From NCBI RefSeq assembly GCF_014633365.1, contig NC_068344.1, positions 16,321,669 to 16,385,668 of the forward strand: a stretch of 64,000 bases of DNA, read 5' to 3'. Source of the DNA: Diospyros lotus (Eukaryota; Streptophyta; Magnoliopsida; Ericales; Ebenaceae). The notes beneath the pieces are model-generated. The model saw nothing but the letters and a program-made list of their open reading frames with translations. It was not told where the DNA came from and did no database searches. Both the position numbers and the translations under genes were made by a program. This document shows, in pieces, positions 11,794 through 23,600 of the stretch (the stretch's first letter is position 1; each line of letters begins with the position of its first letter).

Positions 11794-12840
11794 TTAAATG
11801 AGGCCAGAGACTTTCGGCCATTTAAGGAGGCGACCCGACCCGCCCCTTGCAACATCAAAATGGCTGTTGGCATTAAATGCCCCCACAGAGCCGTCCATCA
11901 CCTGCTGCTGATGGACCAAGACTGATGGACAGGCCGACCGTTGCACGCCAGCCAACTCTCCATCACCCATCCGATGGCCATCGGCCACCGCCTCACCCGC
12001 CATGCTAGAGGAAACTGGCGAGCTTTCCAGCCGCCTCAGGTCCGACTCCAACCGACCTCGAACACCAGCCAACTCCACAACCGCCATGCACGACTGGTTC
12101 TTCGAGGCTTCACCACCCAGCGGCCAAAGCTCACCGGCCCTTTCTCCAACCGCCATGCACGAACCTTCCCGCAAGCTTAGCGATCGATCCTGATCCGACC
12201 CAAGCCCACCATCTCCCTCCATGCACGGAGAGCACCCAACTAACGATCGAGACTCTCCATGCTCCTGCCCCTTATCACTGACTTGAGAGAAGGAGAGAGA
12301 AAGATGGGAGGCTGCTGCTCCCTCGCGCGCCCTACCCTCTCGACCAAGCTGCTTCGATGGACTGCCCTCTCGACCAAGCTGATGCGTCGGACCCCTTTCT
12401 TCCTCCTCCAAGAGCACTTCACTACACTGCTCAACCTGAAACTCCTCCATAACATGAGATGAAGGAGACCCAGCTTCTATTAGAGAGAGCCTATCCACTG
12501 CTTTCGGTTTCAGGCTAGATGAATCTTTAGCTTTGCGCGTGTATAGCTTCATAAACGTTCGTTTCTTATTGGCAATGCGGGAGGAGCTAGTTGTATTTCT
12601 TATTCTGACAACAGGTAATACGGGATGCTCCGTGGCGTTCATCCTTACCAGAAATTTAGACTCTTCCACATTAGAAGTATGAACTAGCAGCTGCGAAGGG
12701 CGATTATCCCGTCCAGCCCAAGCACGAGCAAGAACCAATTTCTTCCACGAAACTGACAGACAGACCACCTTTGGACGGAGAACTGGCCAGGAAATCCGGC
12801 CGTTCCCGCATGAATAACACACTAAAACCCACTGGAACAA
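11794..12840 (-). CDS. Unrecognised 348-aa ORF at the LINE 5' end
   Basis: This is an uninterrupted minus-strand frame of 348 codons, markedly richer in GC than its surroundings. It starts MFQWVLVCYSCGNG, which faintly recalls a zinc-knuckle start but lacks the His. The middle part is basic (ANKKRTFMKLYTRKAK). The second half is rich in Gly, Glu, Ser and Arg with repeated SCMAV and GREG units. No family is recognised. It lies inside the span bounded by the LINE target duplication, so it is probably part of LINE ORF1 or of sequence carried by it. Overlapping open frames on the other strand show that the GC-rich composition alone keeps frames open, so coding status is uncertain. Confidence 0.35.
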   Translation of the reverse strand: MFQWVLVCYSCGNGRISWPVLRPKVVCLSVSWKKLVLARAWAGRDNRPSQLLVHTSNVEESKFLVRMNATEHPVLPVVRIRNTTSSSRIANKKRTFMKLYTRKAKDSSSLKPKAVDRLSLIEAGSPSSHVMEEFQVEQCSEVLLEEEERGPTHQLGREGSPSKQLGREGRAREGAAASHLSLSFSQVSDKGQEHGESRSLVGCSPCMEGDGGLGSDQDRSLSLREGSCMAVGERAGELWPLGGEASKNQSCMAVVELAGVRGRLESDLRRLESSPVSSSMAGEAVADGHRMGDGELAGVQRSACPSVLVHQQQVMDGSVGAFNANSHFDVARGGSGRLLKWPKVSGLI

Positions 12841-13037
12841 CCAATGAAACAGTAACTCAAAAGTTTAAGAATTTCTTGACTAAGAACTTCTATTGTATGT
12901 ATTATGTATTATCACCTATGTTTGATGAGTTTCTTGACTAAGCTACAAATTCCAGATTTGGTTGGTACTTTTTTGTTTTAAGAATATTATTCTGCATTTT
13001 GTCATGCTAAATCAACTATCCGTGTTAACATTTTCAG

Positions 13038-13145
13038 GATATTGGCCAATTCCAAGCCTTGTCCTAAGTGTAAACGTCCAATCGAGAAGAATCAAGGTTG
13101 TATGCATATCACATGCACGCCACCTTGTAAATTTGAGTTTTGCTG
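13038..13145 (+). CDS. ARI: ARI exon 1 (first visible): RING2/Rcat
   Basis: 108 bp after the acceptor TTTTCAG and before the donor GTAAGC. It begins in the third base of a Trp codon, so a further coding exon must lie upstream. It encodes the Cys pairs of Rcat and the QGC catalytic Cys. Confidence 0.93.
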
Positions 13146-16100
13146 GTAAGCCATATCACTACCATCTAAAATTACATACACACCTCACGTTGTAGTTTCT
13201 GCATCAATATTTTCTGTTTGCAGTAGCTTTGTCTGTTTCACTAACTCCTGGATTCTAAAGGTTAACCTCTTTTCAACATTATGTGATTTTTCTACATGCA
13301 CATCCTCTTCAGCACTTTCTCTCCTATGAAGGCTTAGTATTTGGTTCCTAGAGCATTTCATTTGATGACTTTCTTGCAGGCTTTGCCTTGGTCCATGGTC
13401 AGATCACGGTGAGAAAACAGGTGGTTTCTATGCATGCAACCGTTATGAATCAGCAAAACAGGAGGGAGCGGTAAGATATTTATAGTATGTTACACTGGTC
13501 TGACATTCAGAACCTACATAATACCACCCATATGATATAGGTGGAACCGTATTTGCGTAGACTTATCTATAGGTACTTGACATAGTTTGTTTCTCACAGT
13601 TTGATGAAGCTGAGAAGCGAAGAGACATGGCTAAAAACTCTTTAGAAAGATATACTCATTATTATGAAAGATGGGCTACTAACCAATTGGTAAGTACAGG
13701 TTTAGCTCTTGTATTTGAGGAGCACAAGCCATTATTTGAACCTTTACTGCCATGTTGATGTTATTTACAGGCCTTTGTTTTCCTTGGATTTTTTTTTGGG
13801 GGGGGGGGGGGGAGGACCAGAAGTTCTAGTGCGCCTTTTTGGTACATAACCATTGTGCTGATGTATTGACATTTTTCCTCACCCACCAAAAAGAGATCTT
13901 GAACCTCTCCTTTTTCATTATTATGGAGTCCCATTTAGTGTAGCATGTACCGAACTTTGTAATAGATTTATTCATTTATTGGGTTTTTATCCTTTGTTTA
14001 TTAAAAGAAATGTGAAATTTTTATACATCAATAAACAATCGGAATTGGATGTATGTGTATATCAGTCGATTATCATAGATGACTGGTGAGATATAGCCAT
14101 TAAGGGGTAATTACCAGCCTATCTTTTTTGAGTACGTTCCTATTTATGTATAGCCTATCTTTCCTATGGTGTAAATTTTCTAACCCTATTCATGGGGCTA
14201 CATCACACTAAAAGATAGAATATAGTTTTATTTCTCCTATTCTTCACAATATATATTATATTTTAGGCACATCGCTTATGAAACTCTTGTACTTATCATG
14301 AGCATTTGAGACAAGTTTGTTATTTGCATTTGAAATATATTACTCAGGTGAATGTCAATGTTATGTCTTACTTGGCTATTTGGTGTAGGAGTTGTTGAGT
14401 TCCTATTGCTGTTCAGTTATACATTATCTTTTACATGTTTGTATTATGGTTTTGTTATTATGTTCTCTTGGTGTAAAAGAGGTTTTTATGTTCTTATGTT
14501 AGTCTCTTGTTCGCTAAATCTCATAGTTGATCCTAAATTTATTCCTTTCTTTTCTTTTTGCAGTCTAGGCAAAAAGCTCTTGCTGACTTGCAGCAAACGC
14601 AAAATGTGCATGTAAGACAAATTAATTTTCATATGATCCTGATTAGAAGGTCCAGCTTGATTCACCTAATTTGCTATGGCTTAGTCATCTATGCATTTGG
14701 AGGAGTATGCTGATTGTTCTGAATGAATTGGCTATCCGTCGTTTATTCTTTTTGTTATTTTGATTGGCCCAACAACAAAAGATAAATGACCATATACAAA
14801 GACATCTATCTTCACCCTACATGTGACACATGCATGCATCTAGGGAAAAAATGGCCTTTTCTTGCCTTTCGAGTTTGTTAAAATTTGATGTATATTTTTA
14901 AGATCCATTGTTAACAGTTTTTAAGTTTTGGGAACTAATGATAACTTGTAGTATTAGAGATCTGGTTTGAGAAGGTCCTGAGTTCAAGTTTTACTATGTT
15001 TATTTGTTTTCAGTTACTGATAGTCTCTAAACATGAACTGGTATTCATTGTATTAATTCTAGAATGACAAGGATGGTTACTTGGGTGGACTGCGAGTAGA
15101 AGTGACAAAAGCAGAATGTATAGAGGATAAACAATGATAACTATAGATGGGATGAGGGCTCCAAGTGAAATGAGTACCCTCAATGAACAGGACTATGGAC
15201 AGAGTTGTCACGGCCTGAGCCTGACAAACCTTCCTTCTTCCTATTCGGTATGAATGGAAAGTTGTTCTCTAAGGGACTAACTAATGAACTGAGGAAGAAA
15301 TGAAAAAGATAGAGAGAAGTAAGAGAGAATTGAGAGAGAGAGAGAGAATGTGAGGGATAATTGATCTGATATTCTTTCATAATCGCCAGGAAATGGGTAG
15401 TAGGCGATTTATACAACTAGCCAAGGAAGATTCCTTACAGCTAGGCTATTGTAACCGCCTCTGCCAGCTCATTCCACTTGCACATGGATTCCCTTAGGCT
15501 GACAACCTCTAACAAACTAGAGAATTACAGTAGCACAAAAATAGAAATTATCGAAATAACACCATAGTAATAACAAAATGCAAGAAATCAAAATCTATTC
15601 CTAATATCAGATTCGTAGCTTGACATCTTCACCCTTGCTAAAAAAATTTTGTCCTCGAGAATGCTAAGGAGATTGGCTGATCTGCAGAACTGCTTGAGCA
15701 AATCAGAGAGGTATTCCTAAGTGCTGTCCTTAGCTGTATTGTCTTGCCACTTGACTAACACCTGGATTAGGGGTGCCCCTTGCTTATAAATGACTCGCCT
15801 GTCCACTATGGCCTCCGGTTCTAGAGTCTGACAGATTTCCCAAGGCAGCGTAGGTAAGGAGGGACTCACCCATTGTGCTCCTACCGATATCTTCAAGAGG
15901 GAAACATGGAACACCAGGTGGATGTGGGAGTTCTCTGGAAGTTGCAATCGATAGGCTACCTGCCCAATCTTAGCAATTATGGGAAATGGCCCATAATATT
16001 TAGGACTAAGCTTGGATACCTGCCCTCGGGATATAGACTTCAAGTAAGGGTACCTGAGTCGCAAATACACTTCTTCACCCACCACAAAGTTCCTCTCACT

Positions 16101-17608
16101 CATGCGGTCTGAAAATTGCTTCATCCTATTTTGGGCTGAAGCTAACTCCCTTTTTAGCTACTGTAAAACCCTCATTTGCTGCAGATATTCCTCAACGGTG
16201 GCTATTGTTGAATAATTTCCCACTGCTGGTAAAATAGGCGGTTTGTATCCAAACAAGGCTTCGAATGGGGATATCTCAAGGGATGTGTGGTGGTTGGAGT
16301 TGTACCACCATCGGGTCAAGGACAACCACTTGTGCCAGCTCTTAGGATGTAGGAAACTTACATACCTTAAGTATGTTTCCAACCCTTGATTAACCCTCTC
16401 TGTTTGGCCGTTCGTTTGCAGATGATAAGCTGTGGATATGTTCAACCTTGTTCCCAGTGCTCTCATCAGATCCCACCATAAAAGGCTGATAAAAATTTTA
16501 TCTCAGTCTGATATTATGGTCTTAGGAACCCCATGCATTTTCACCACTTGACCCAAGAAAACTCTAGCCACATCTTGGGTTGTAAAGGGGTGTGTGAGTC
16601 CTATAAATTGCGCAAACTTGGTTAGCCTATTGACTACCACCAAAATATTGTCCCTACCTTCTGATTTTGGTAGACCCTCAATGAAATCTATAGATAAATT
16701 TTCCCATGCTTGGTCTGGGATGGGCAGTGGCTGCAAAAGGCCCGGGTAAGCCACTATTTCACTCTTACATCTCTGTCAGATGTCACAAGCTGCTACAAAC
16801 TTCTTCACTTCTATTTTGAGTCTTGGCCAAAAAAATAATTGCTTAACTTTGATGTAGGTATTCTACACCCCTGAGTGCCCCCCTACTGCAGACTCATGCA
16901 GGGACTGTATTATCTTCTTCTTGAGTTCACCATTGTTCCCTACCACCAGCCTTCCTTGGTGTCTCAACAAGCCTCCCACTAAGGCGTAGTCTCCGCTCTC
17001 ATCCCTATTGATAGCTGCCCTTTCCAACAAAGCCTTTACTTTCTCATCCCGTTCATAATTGGCTATTATCTCTTGGCACCACTCGGGAACTAGGGTAGTA
17101 ATGGTGACCAAACTCCCCTCTTCATGACACTTAGAGAGGGCGTCCACATCCAAATTTTCCTTTCCTTTCTTGTACTGAATACTATAATCTAATCCCATCA
17201 GCTTGGACATCCCTTTCTTTTGAAGTTGGGTGTGCAATTTCTGTTGCACAAGAAACTTTAAGCTCTCATGGTCTGTCTTGATGACAAACCTACTCCCCTC
17301 CAAATAATGTCTCCATTTTTTCAAAGCTATTAACACAGCCAAAAACTCCTGTTCATAGAGCTAACCCCTTGGGGTAGCTCAAGTGGTCGACCGCATGGGT
17401 TTCGGGTGTTGGGGTATGCCAAGGTTGTGTGTTCGAATCCTGGGCAATGCGGTAGGTATCGCTTAACTACACAAGGGGCCACGGGCACGGGTCTTTGACC
17501 TAGACTTACCTTGGCCTGGCCCGATGGTTCGGTTCAAGTCATCCCGTAGGTTATAGGGTTGGCAACGTTCGCGCCAAAGGCACCGCTAGGCGAAGCTCCT
17601 TGATTCCT

Positions 17609-17646
<38 letters not shown>

Positions 17647-20600
17647 TATGTCTAGAACCTAAGGCCTGGCTGAGGAAGGCTAATGGCCTTCCCTCCTACA
17701 TTAAAACTGCCCCAACTCCTGTTGCACAAGCGTCGGTCTCTAAGACGAAAGGCTTGTTGAAATCTGGCAACCCGAGGATAGGTACTCTACTCATCGCCTC
17801 CTTTAGCCTTTCAAAAGTTGTTTCTGCCTCTGGCCCCCAATTAAATCCCTCATTCTTCAAAAGCTCAGTCAATGGTTTGCTAATAACCCCATAATTCTTA
17901 ACAAACCGACAATAGTAACCGGTCAATCCAAGGAATCCCCTCAACGCCTTGACTGTTTTTGGTCTTGGCCAAGCCACTATGGCTTCCACGTTCTTAGGAT
18001 CTGTACTAACTCTTTCTTTTGAGATCAGATGTCCTAAGTATTCCACTTGAATTTGACCAAAAGCGCACTTAGTTCTTTTGATAAAGATCTAATTGGATTT
18101 GAGGACTTCAAAAGTGGTTCTCAAGTGGCTCAGGTGTTGATCAAAGGTAGGGCTATAAACGAGGATATCGTCAAAGAACACTAGTATAAACTTCCTCAAG
18201 TAGGGTTCAAATATTTGGTTCATAAGAGATTGAAAAGTGGCCAGAGCATTGGTAAGCCCGAATGGCATCACCAAGTATTCGGTTCATAAGGGAGTAGATT
18301 CAAAGAAAATGACATCAAAAGAGATAAAGTATCAATCAGGATTAGGAGAAAAATAATGATATCCCTTCTGAAGTTGAGAATAACCTAAGAAAATACATTT
18401 AACAAACTGAAAGGACAATTTATCATGACCAGGAGAGAGAAGATGAACAAAATAGGTAGAGCCTGAAATACAAGGTGGAATAGGATATAAAGGATCATGA
18501 GGAAAAACTAGAGTATGAGGAATGGTACCATTGAGAACAATAAAGGACATATAATTTATCAAATAACATGAGGTTAGAATAGCAGCATCCTAGAAAGAAA
18601 GAGGAACATCCATTTGTAGTAAAAGAGTGTGAGTAGTCTCAATGAGGTGGCAATGTTTATGTTCTAGTACCCCATTTTGTGGTGGATTATAAGGGCAGGA
18701 TGATTGGTGAATGATACTTGGAGAAGATAAGAAAGCTTGGAAAGTAGTAAAACAATATTCTTTAGCATTATCACTACAAAGAATACGAACATAACAATCA
18801 AATTGAGTAGTAACTTCATTGCAAAAACTAGTGAAAAAAGACAACGATTCAGTGCAATCTTTCATTAAGTAGAGCCAAGTATAACAAGAGTAGTCATTAA
18901 TGAATGCTAGAAAATAGAAAAAACCTTGTTTGGACTTGACTCTACTAGGACCCCCCAAATATCTGAATGAACAAGAGAAAAAGAAGCTGTCACGACCCCA
19001 AGGAATCCCCTGGGATATAATAGTCATACAAATTGTAGGTTTCTTATTTTGATTGTGTTGCTATTATAGCTGTTAGTATATCCAATTGTAAGTCTATAAA
19101 TAGGCTTGAGTAGTTAGAGAATGACAAGCTTTTGAATGATAATTGAATTCCATTTTCCCTCTCTCAATTTCCCTCCATTCTTTCTCTCTCTCTCTCTCTG
19201 TGTAAATCTTCTCCCATTCTTGCTATTTCTTCCTCTCTTTCAGTCTAATCTCCCTCCATTTCTTCCAAATTCCCTTCCTAAACCCTAGCCAACCCCTAGG
19301 GTCGTAACATTTGGTATCAGAGCTAATGATTCTCGGCTGGATCCAGAAGTTTAGCGATTGAATTCGGAATTGAACTCGAATTCGAAAGGCGTAGCGGAAA
19401 TTCAGATCTAGATTCAGTAAGGCAATCTCGACGGAGATTGATGTGGAGTAAAGACTAGTAAAGTCTGACCTAGGTCGCGACACAAGCAAGCAACTCTCGG
19501 TTGTTGAGGTGTGATTGAGGCGTAGTAGGAAGGCGAGTGCTAGAAGCTGCTAGCCAATCATTGCTAGGCTATCCATGGAAGTGGATTGAAGGCAATCTTC
19601 AAGAACCTGCAACAGAGAAGATCAATTGTAGGAGGTGCTACTAGAGCCGAGCCTGTTTTATGAGGTTGTTTATCCATCACGACTGACGGCTCTGATTAGC
19701 AAGTTAGTTGCAGATTAGAGGCACAGAATTCAGGTGAATTCTGACAAACCAGTGGTCGATGAGTGGGTAAGAAGTGGACGCAGGCTTGGAGCGATTGTTG
19801 ATTCACATCAACTACCATAAGAATCCAAGCGATCTTGAATTCGTAATGAATCGAACGCAGAACGGGAGGATCGTGATTGGCATGCAAGCCATCGACAATT
19901 GCTTCAAGTGACGAATTTAGATCAGGTAGGAAGAGGAGTGCGCAACGGAAGTAGCTTTAGAAGCGAGACATTGGACGGTGATTGGGGGGGTGACTCCACT
20001 GGAGTTATTGAATTCACGTGAATTCTGATGATCATTGGATGGTGATTGATTGGGTGGAGAAGAAGGCGTTGGCTAGGGCGATCATGGAGCTTACTTGACC
20101 GTGGGTAGATAGCGATAAGTTGTAAGCGAGTCTGATAGTCGGCAATTCAATTACAGATTAGAGGTATTGATGCGGGAGACTAGGAAGCATAACCTTGAGC
20201 GAGGCAAGAAGGAATGTGCAGCTGTTGCATGTGACTTCGGGTGTTGTTCCAAAGTAATTGGATCTTGGTCACTGCATGTGACCAAGCTGTGAAGGAATGT
20301 GCGGTTAGAAACGGTCCATAAGGGAATCCCGAGCAGCTAGATCAGGCGATTATTGGAGGCAGTGTCCGGTTGACTCTCGACTGGTAATTGAGGCTCGAAA
20401 TTTGATAAGGAGTACAAGAAACGATTGCAGCAATAATTCGAGAGGTGTTATTCAAGTTGATTCCTCAAGGGATTGCAACAGAGCAGTTCCGTGGCATTTG
20501 ACTTGTATGAGGTCCCGAATTGAAGGCGAAAGCAAAGATCTATCACTTAGCAGTTCAAATCGTCTGGGAAGTGTAGGTAGGTTGGCTGGTGTAGTGATTG

Positions 20601-23600
20601 ATTCTCATTTCGAAGGATAGCAGTGGTTGTGCAATTCTCAGGGGATTGTTCATGGTAAATTGGATCTTGAGAGTGGTCGGCTCTTAGTGAATTCTCAGAT
20701 TGTGACAGCTCTAGAGGTCCTTGGTTGCTAAATTGAGGTTGAGGGGATCAGGGTGAAACACATCGAATCAAGGATGGAGGCGTGTGAGGACGCAAAGGCG
20801 TACGACAATGACCCACAGCCAGGAGGATAGTGCGGCCAACAAAGCAAACATGCATTGGGATCTAGCTGTCTCTCGAGAAAGAGTGTGGAGAGACTTGGAG
20901 AGGCATCGAAAGATGATGGAGCAACATGGCCAGTAGATCAACAACATGTTCAACATGCGATATTTCAATTCCAACTATCATCGGATTTTCCTCCCTGAGC
21001 AGTTGCTGATCCAATTTTGCCCAAACATGGCATCCTCCCTATAACCTATGGCTTGCAAGAGGCAGAGGAACTACCAGCCTTGAAACTGGAAATTCAGGTA
21101 AGAGGTTCATCTTCCCTCGCTCCCCATCACACCCCAATGCCTAGAGAAGGGAGGGCTAGGGGGACTAATCTTGCTGGAAATTTACATGATCAATTTGGGA
21201 AGAAAAAGAACATGACTAAGGTGACTAAGGAGTTCAACAATTTAAGACAAGAGGGATTGGTGGCAGATTATTGGGTTAAATTTGAGGAGCTAAGGCCCCT
21301 AATGTGGAGTGCTCAGCCAACCCTAACGGAGCGCTATTTTGTATCAAGATTTGTTAGTGGGTTGAAGGACAAACTAAGGTTAATGGTCAAAATGATGATG
21401 CCTGCAATCGTGAAAGAGGCTGCCGAGAAAGCAAGGTTGCAGGAACTCGCCTTGGAAGCCATCTTTAGGAAGCATGGGCTGCAGCCTAACGGATCTACAG
21501 AGAGCAGTAAACAAATTAAAGGAGCCTCTAAGGCTGAGCAGGAATCTGAGGAAAATCTGGAGCTAGACCCGGCTAGTTGTAATTGAAAACTCCAGCAATG
21601 AAGAGAGATCAGACATGGATATCAGCGAAAATCATAGCTTATATTTGCAGGAAGCTGATGGAGTAGCATTGGAAGATGAGGATGACGTTGCAGATAGGTT
21701 CCATGCCAATGATGAAAGACAACCATGCAACGAGGACTTGGACCAAAGGAAGAAGCAGGAGGCTGAGGACTTGCACAATCCTGCAGCTGCTGTGAGTGAC
21801 AGTCTTGTTGTTACTTCAAAGGGCGTAGATCAGTTGCAGGTGTTAACTCTAGTAGAAAAGGAGCAATTGAAACTAACTAAACAAGAGAACAACCATGTGG
21901 TTCGATGAGGGAAAAGGAGGCCGCTGCCACACGGTTCAGGAGTTCAGATATTGGAGAAGGGATAGTTGACATGGAGGTCCTGGAAGTCTCTATTGAAGAT
22001 AAGGAAGGAGAATAGGTTGTGAAGATGGGAAAGGATATGACTACACTAACCTCGGAGTTTGAAGATTACAATGGTGAGGGAATCGGTGCTTTAATCAAAG
22101 TGAATACCCATTGGAGTACAATTCAAGGTTGGTTAGAGACTAACGGACGGAGGCTACTTGTGCTTGGAAGAAATTTTTGTTGAGGGGAACAAGACTCTTG
22201 TTTTGTTTATTCCTCTTTCAGTTGGAGAGCTACAACGTCGAATCAGATTTTGGCCTGCAGTGAAGTTGGAATTCCTTTCTATGATTGGAAATGATATGGT
22301 TGCAGCAATAATGGATCAATTGGAACCATTCTCGATGGAAATTAGGATGAGGGGGATGGCTGGACTTATTGTTGCAACAAGTCTTAGTACTGATGTTTTT
22401 GAAGAAAAAGACACGGAAAGGCAAAAAAAAAAAAAAGATAAGAGATAAGAACGAGAATAGGCGAAGAAGAAACTAGGTTGTTAAAGTTGGAATTGGCTGA
22501 AGAAAAGGGTCAGCGGCTATTAACTCTTAGGGACAAGAATTGTTTGAAGGGGAGAGGATTGTCACGACCCCAAGGAATACCCAGGGATATAATAGTCATA
22601 CAAATTATAGGTTTCTTATTTTGACTATATTGCTGTTAGTATGTTGTTAGTATATCCAATTGTAAGCCTATAAATAGGCTTGAGTAGTTAGAGAATGGCA
22701 ATCTTTTGAATGATAATTGAATTCCATTTTCGCTCTCTCAATTTCCCTCCATTCTTTCTCTCTCTGTAAATCTTCTCCCATTCTTGCTATTTCTTCCTCT
22801 CTTTCAGTCTAATATCCCTCCATTTCTTCCAAATTCCCTTCCTAAACCCTAGGGTCATAACAGAAGCATCAACTCCTTTTTTGATATGACTAGGAAAAGA
22901 TGTGCAACCATGCTTGCCCAATTGACAAGACTCACTCTATAGAAGCTATAGTAGACCCAGAATACGCCGAAGGCAAGACCGAGCACAAGGTATGACTGGG
23001 CGATGGGTCTCAAGTGGCTCTCTTGGCCGGTTGACCTCTTCAAGCCCTGTCCTTTTATGTGCAAGGCCACCTTCGGTATATTGGATCTCAACAGTTTGTA
23101 CATCGACGTTTTGATGCAGAGGATCCTCCGAGGAGGCAACTGCAAAGCATACTTATCATAAGTACAGTGCCCATGGATTGAACATAGCCAAGCAAGTGTC
23201 GGAGGTAGAAATCAGAAACAGGAAGAAGCTTAGAAGATTATGGAGAAAACACACAATCTTATTTCTGGGGAAGGAACTTCATATATTACAATGGACACTT
23301 AGCCTTCCTTTTATAGAGGAAGACTAGCCAAATAGAGAGCATCAGATGCTCTGCTAAACACAATAATGCATAAAGTAAAATACAGTGAAAGACAAACTTC
23401 TTTCGACTAAAAGTAAACAAACACGCAGACAAGGGCATATGCAACTTTTGACTAGAAGTGCATGTCGCCAAACATAATAAAACAGATAATCGTCATGGAT
23501 GACGTTGGGTACATTGGATTTCAGTTGGGGTAATCTGGGCCGGGGTGTTGATGTTGGGCCTGGATTCAAGGTGTTCCAAGGTTGCAGTCTGGGCTTGGTG

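Larger units (their letters stand above)
5573..12897 (-). mobile_element. L1-type LINE, about 7.3 kb, with 13-bp target duplication
   Basis: TGTATTATGTATT occurs at 5560-5572 and again at 12898-12910. The left copy runs into a T tract that is the poly(A) tail of a minus-strand LINE. Between them, in minus-strand order, lie a GC-rich 5' ORF (12840-11794), an ORF1 with DUF4283-like and CCHC features, an AP-endonuclease, RT and zf-RVT, and a 3' UTR ending in A10. The frames are broken, so the copy is dead. A separate AT-rich MITE-like insert may sit at 11198-11770. The last bases before the right duplication contain a short copy of nearby host sequence (see findings). The insertion lies upstream of ARI exon 1, in an intron or beside the gene. 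Confidence 0.8.
18988..22862 (+). mobile_element. Gag-only LTR retrotransposon (LARD-like 1), TSD GAAGC
   Basis: A complete 3.9-kb element. LTRs lie at 18988-19309 and 22560-22862 (both TGTCACGACCCC...TAACA). A primer site TGGTATCAGAGC (initiator tRNA-Met) is at 19312-19323 and a purine tract AAGGGGAGAGGA at 22548-22559. GAAGC at 18983-18987 and 22863-22867 is the target duplication. Inside are a long leader, a gag ORF (21017) and weak downstream ORFs, but no protease, RT, RNase H or integrase. It must therefore have moved with enzymes supplied by another element. It inserted into a copia integrase gene. Confidence 0.9.

Noticed and set aside
11941..12462. + strand ORFs of 63-79 codons
   Set aside because: Antisense to the longer GC-rich frame and without recognisable features.
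12962..13195. 77-codon + ORF
   Set aside because: It reads ARI exon 1 in the wrong frame and crosses both splice sites.
17371..17445. tRNA gene
   Set aside because: Box A and B are present but no cloverleaf or anticodon stem can be drawn, and the sequence continues into a SINE body with A28 tail.
19223..20974. Minus-strand ORFs of 60-90 codons
   Set aside because: They lie in the LTR and leader of the + strand LARD-like element and show no family features.
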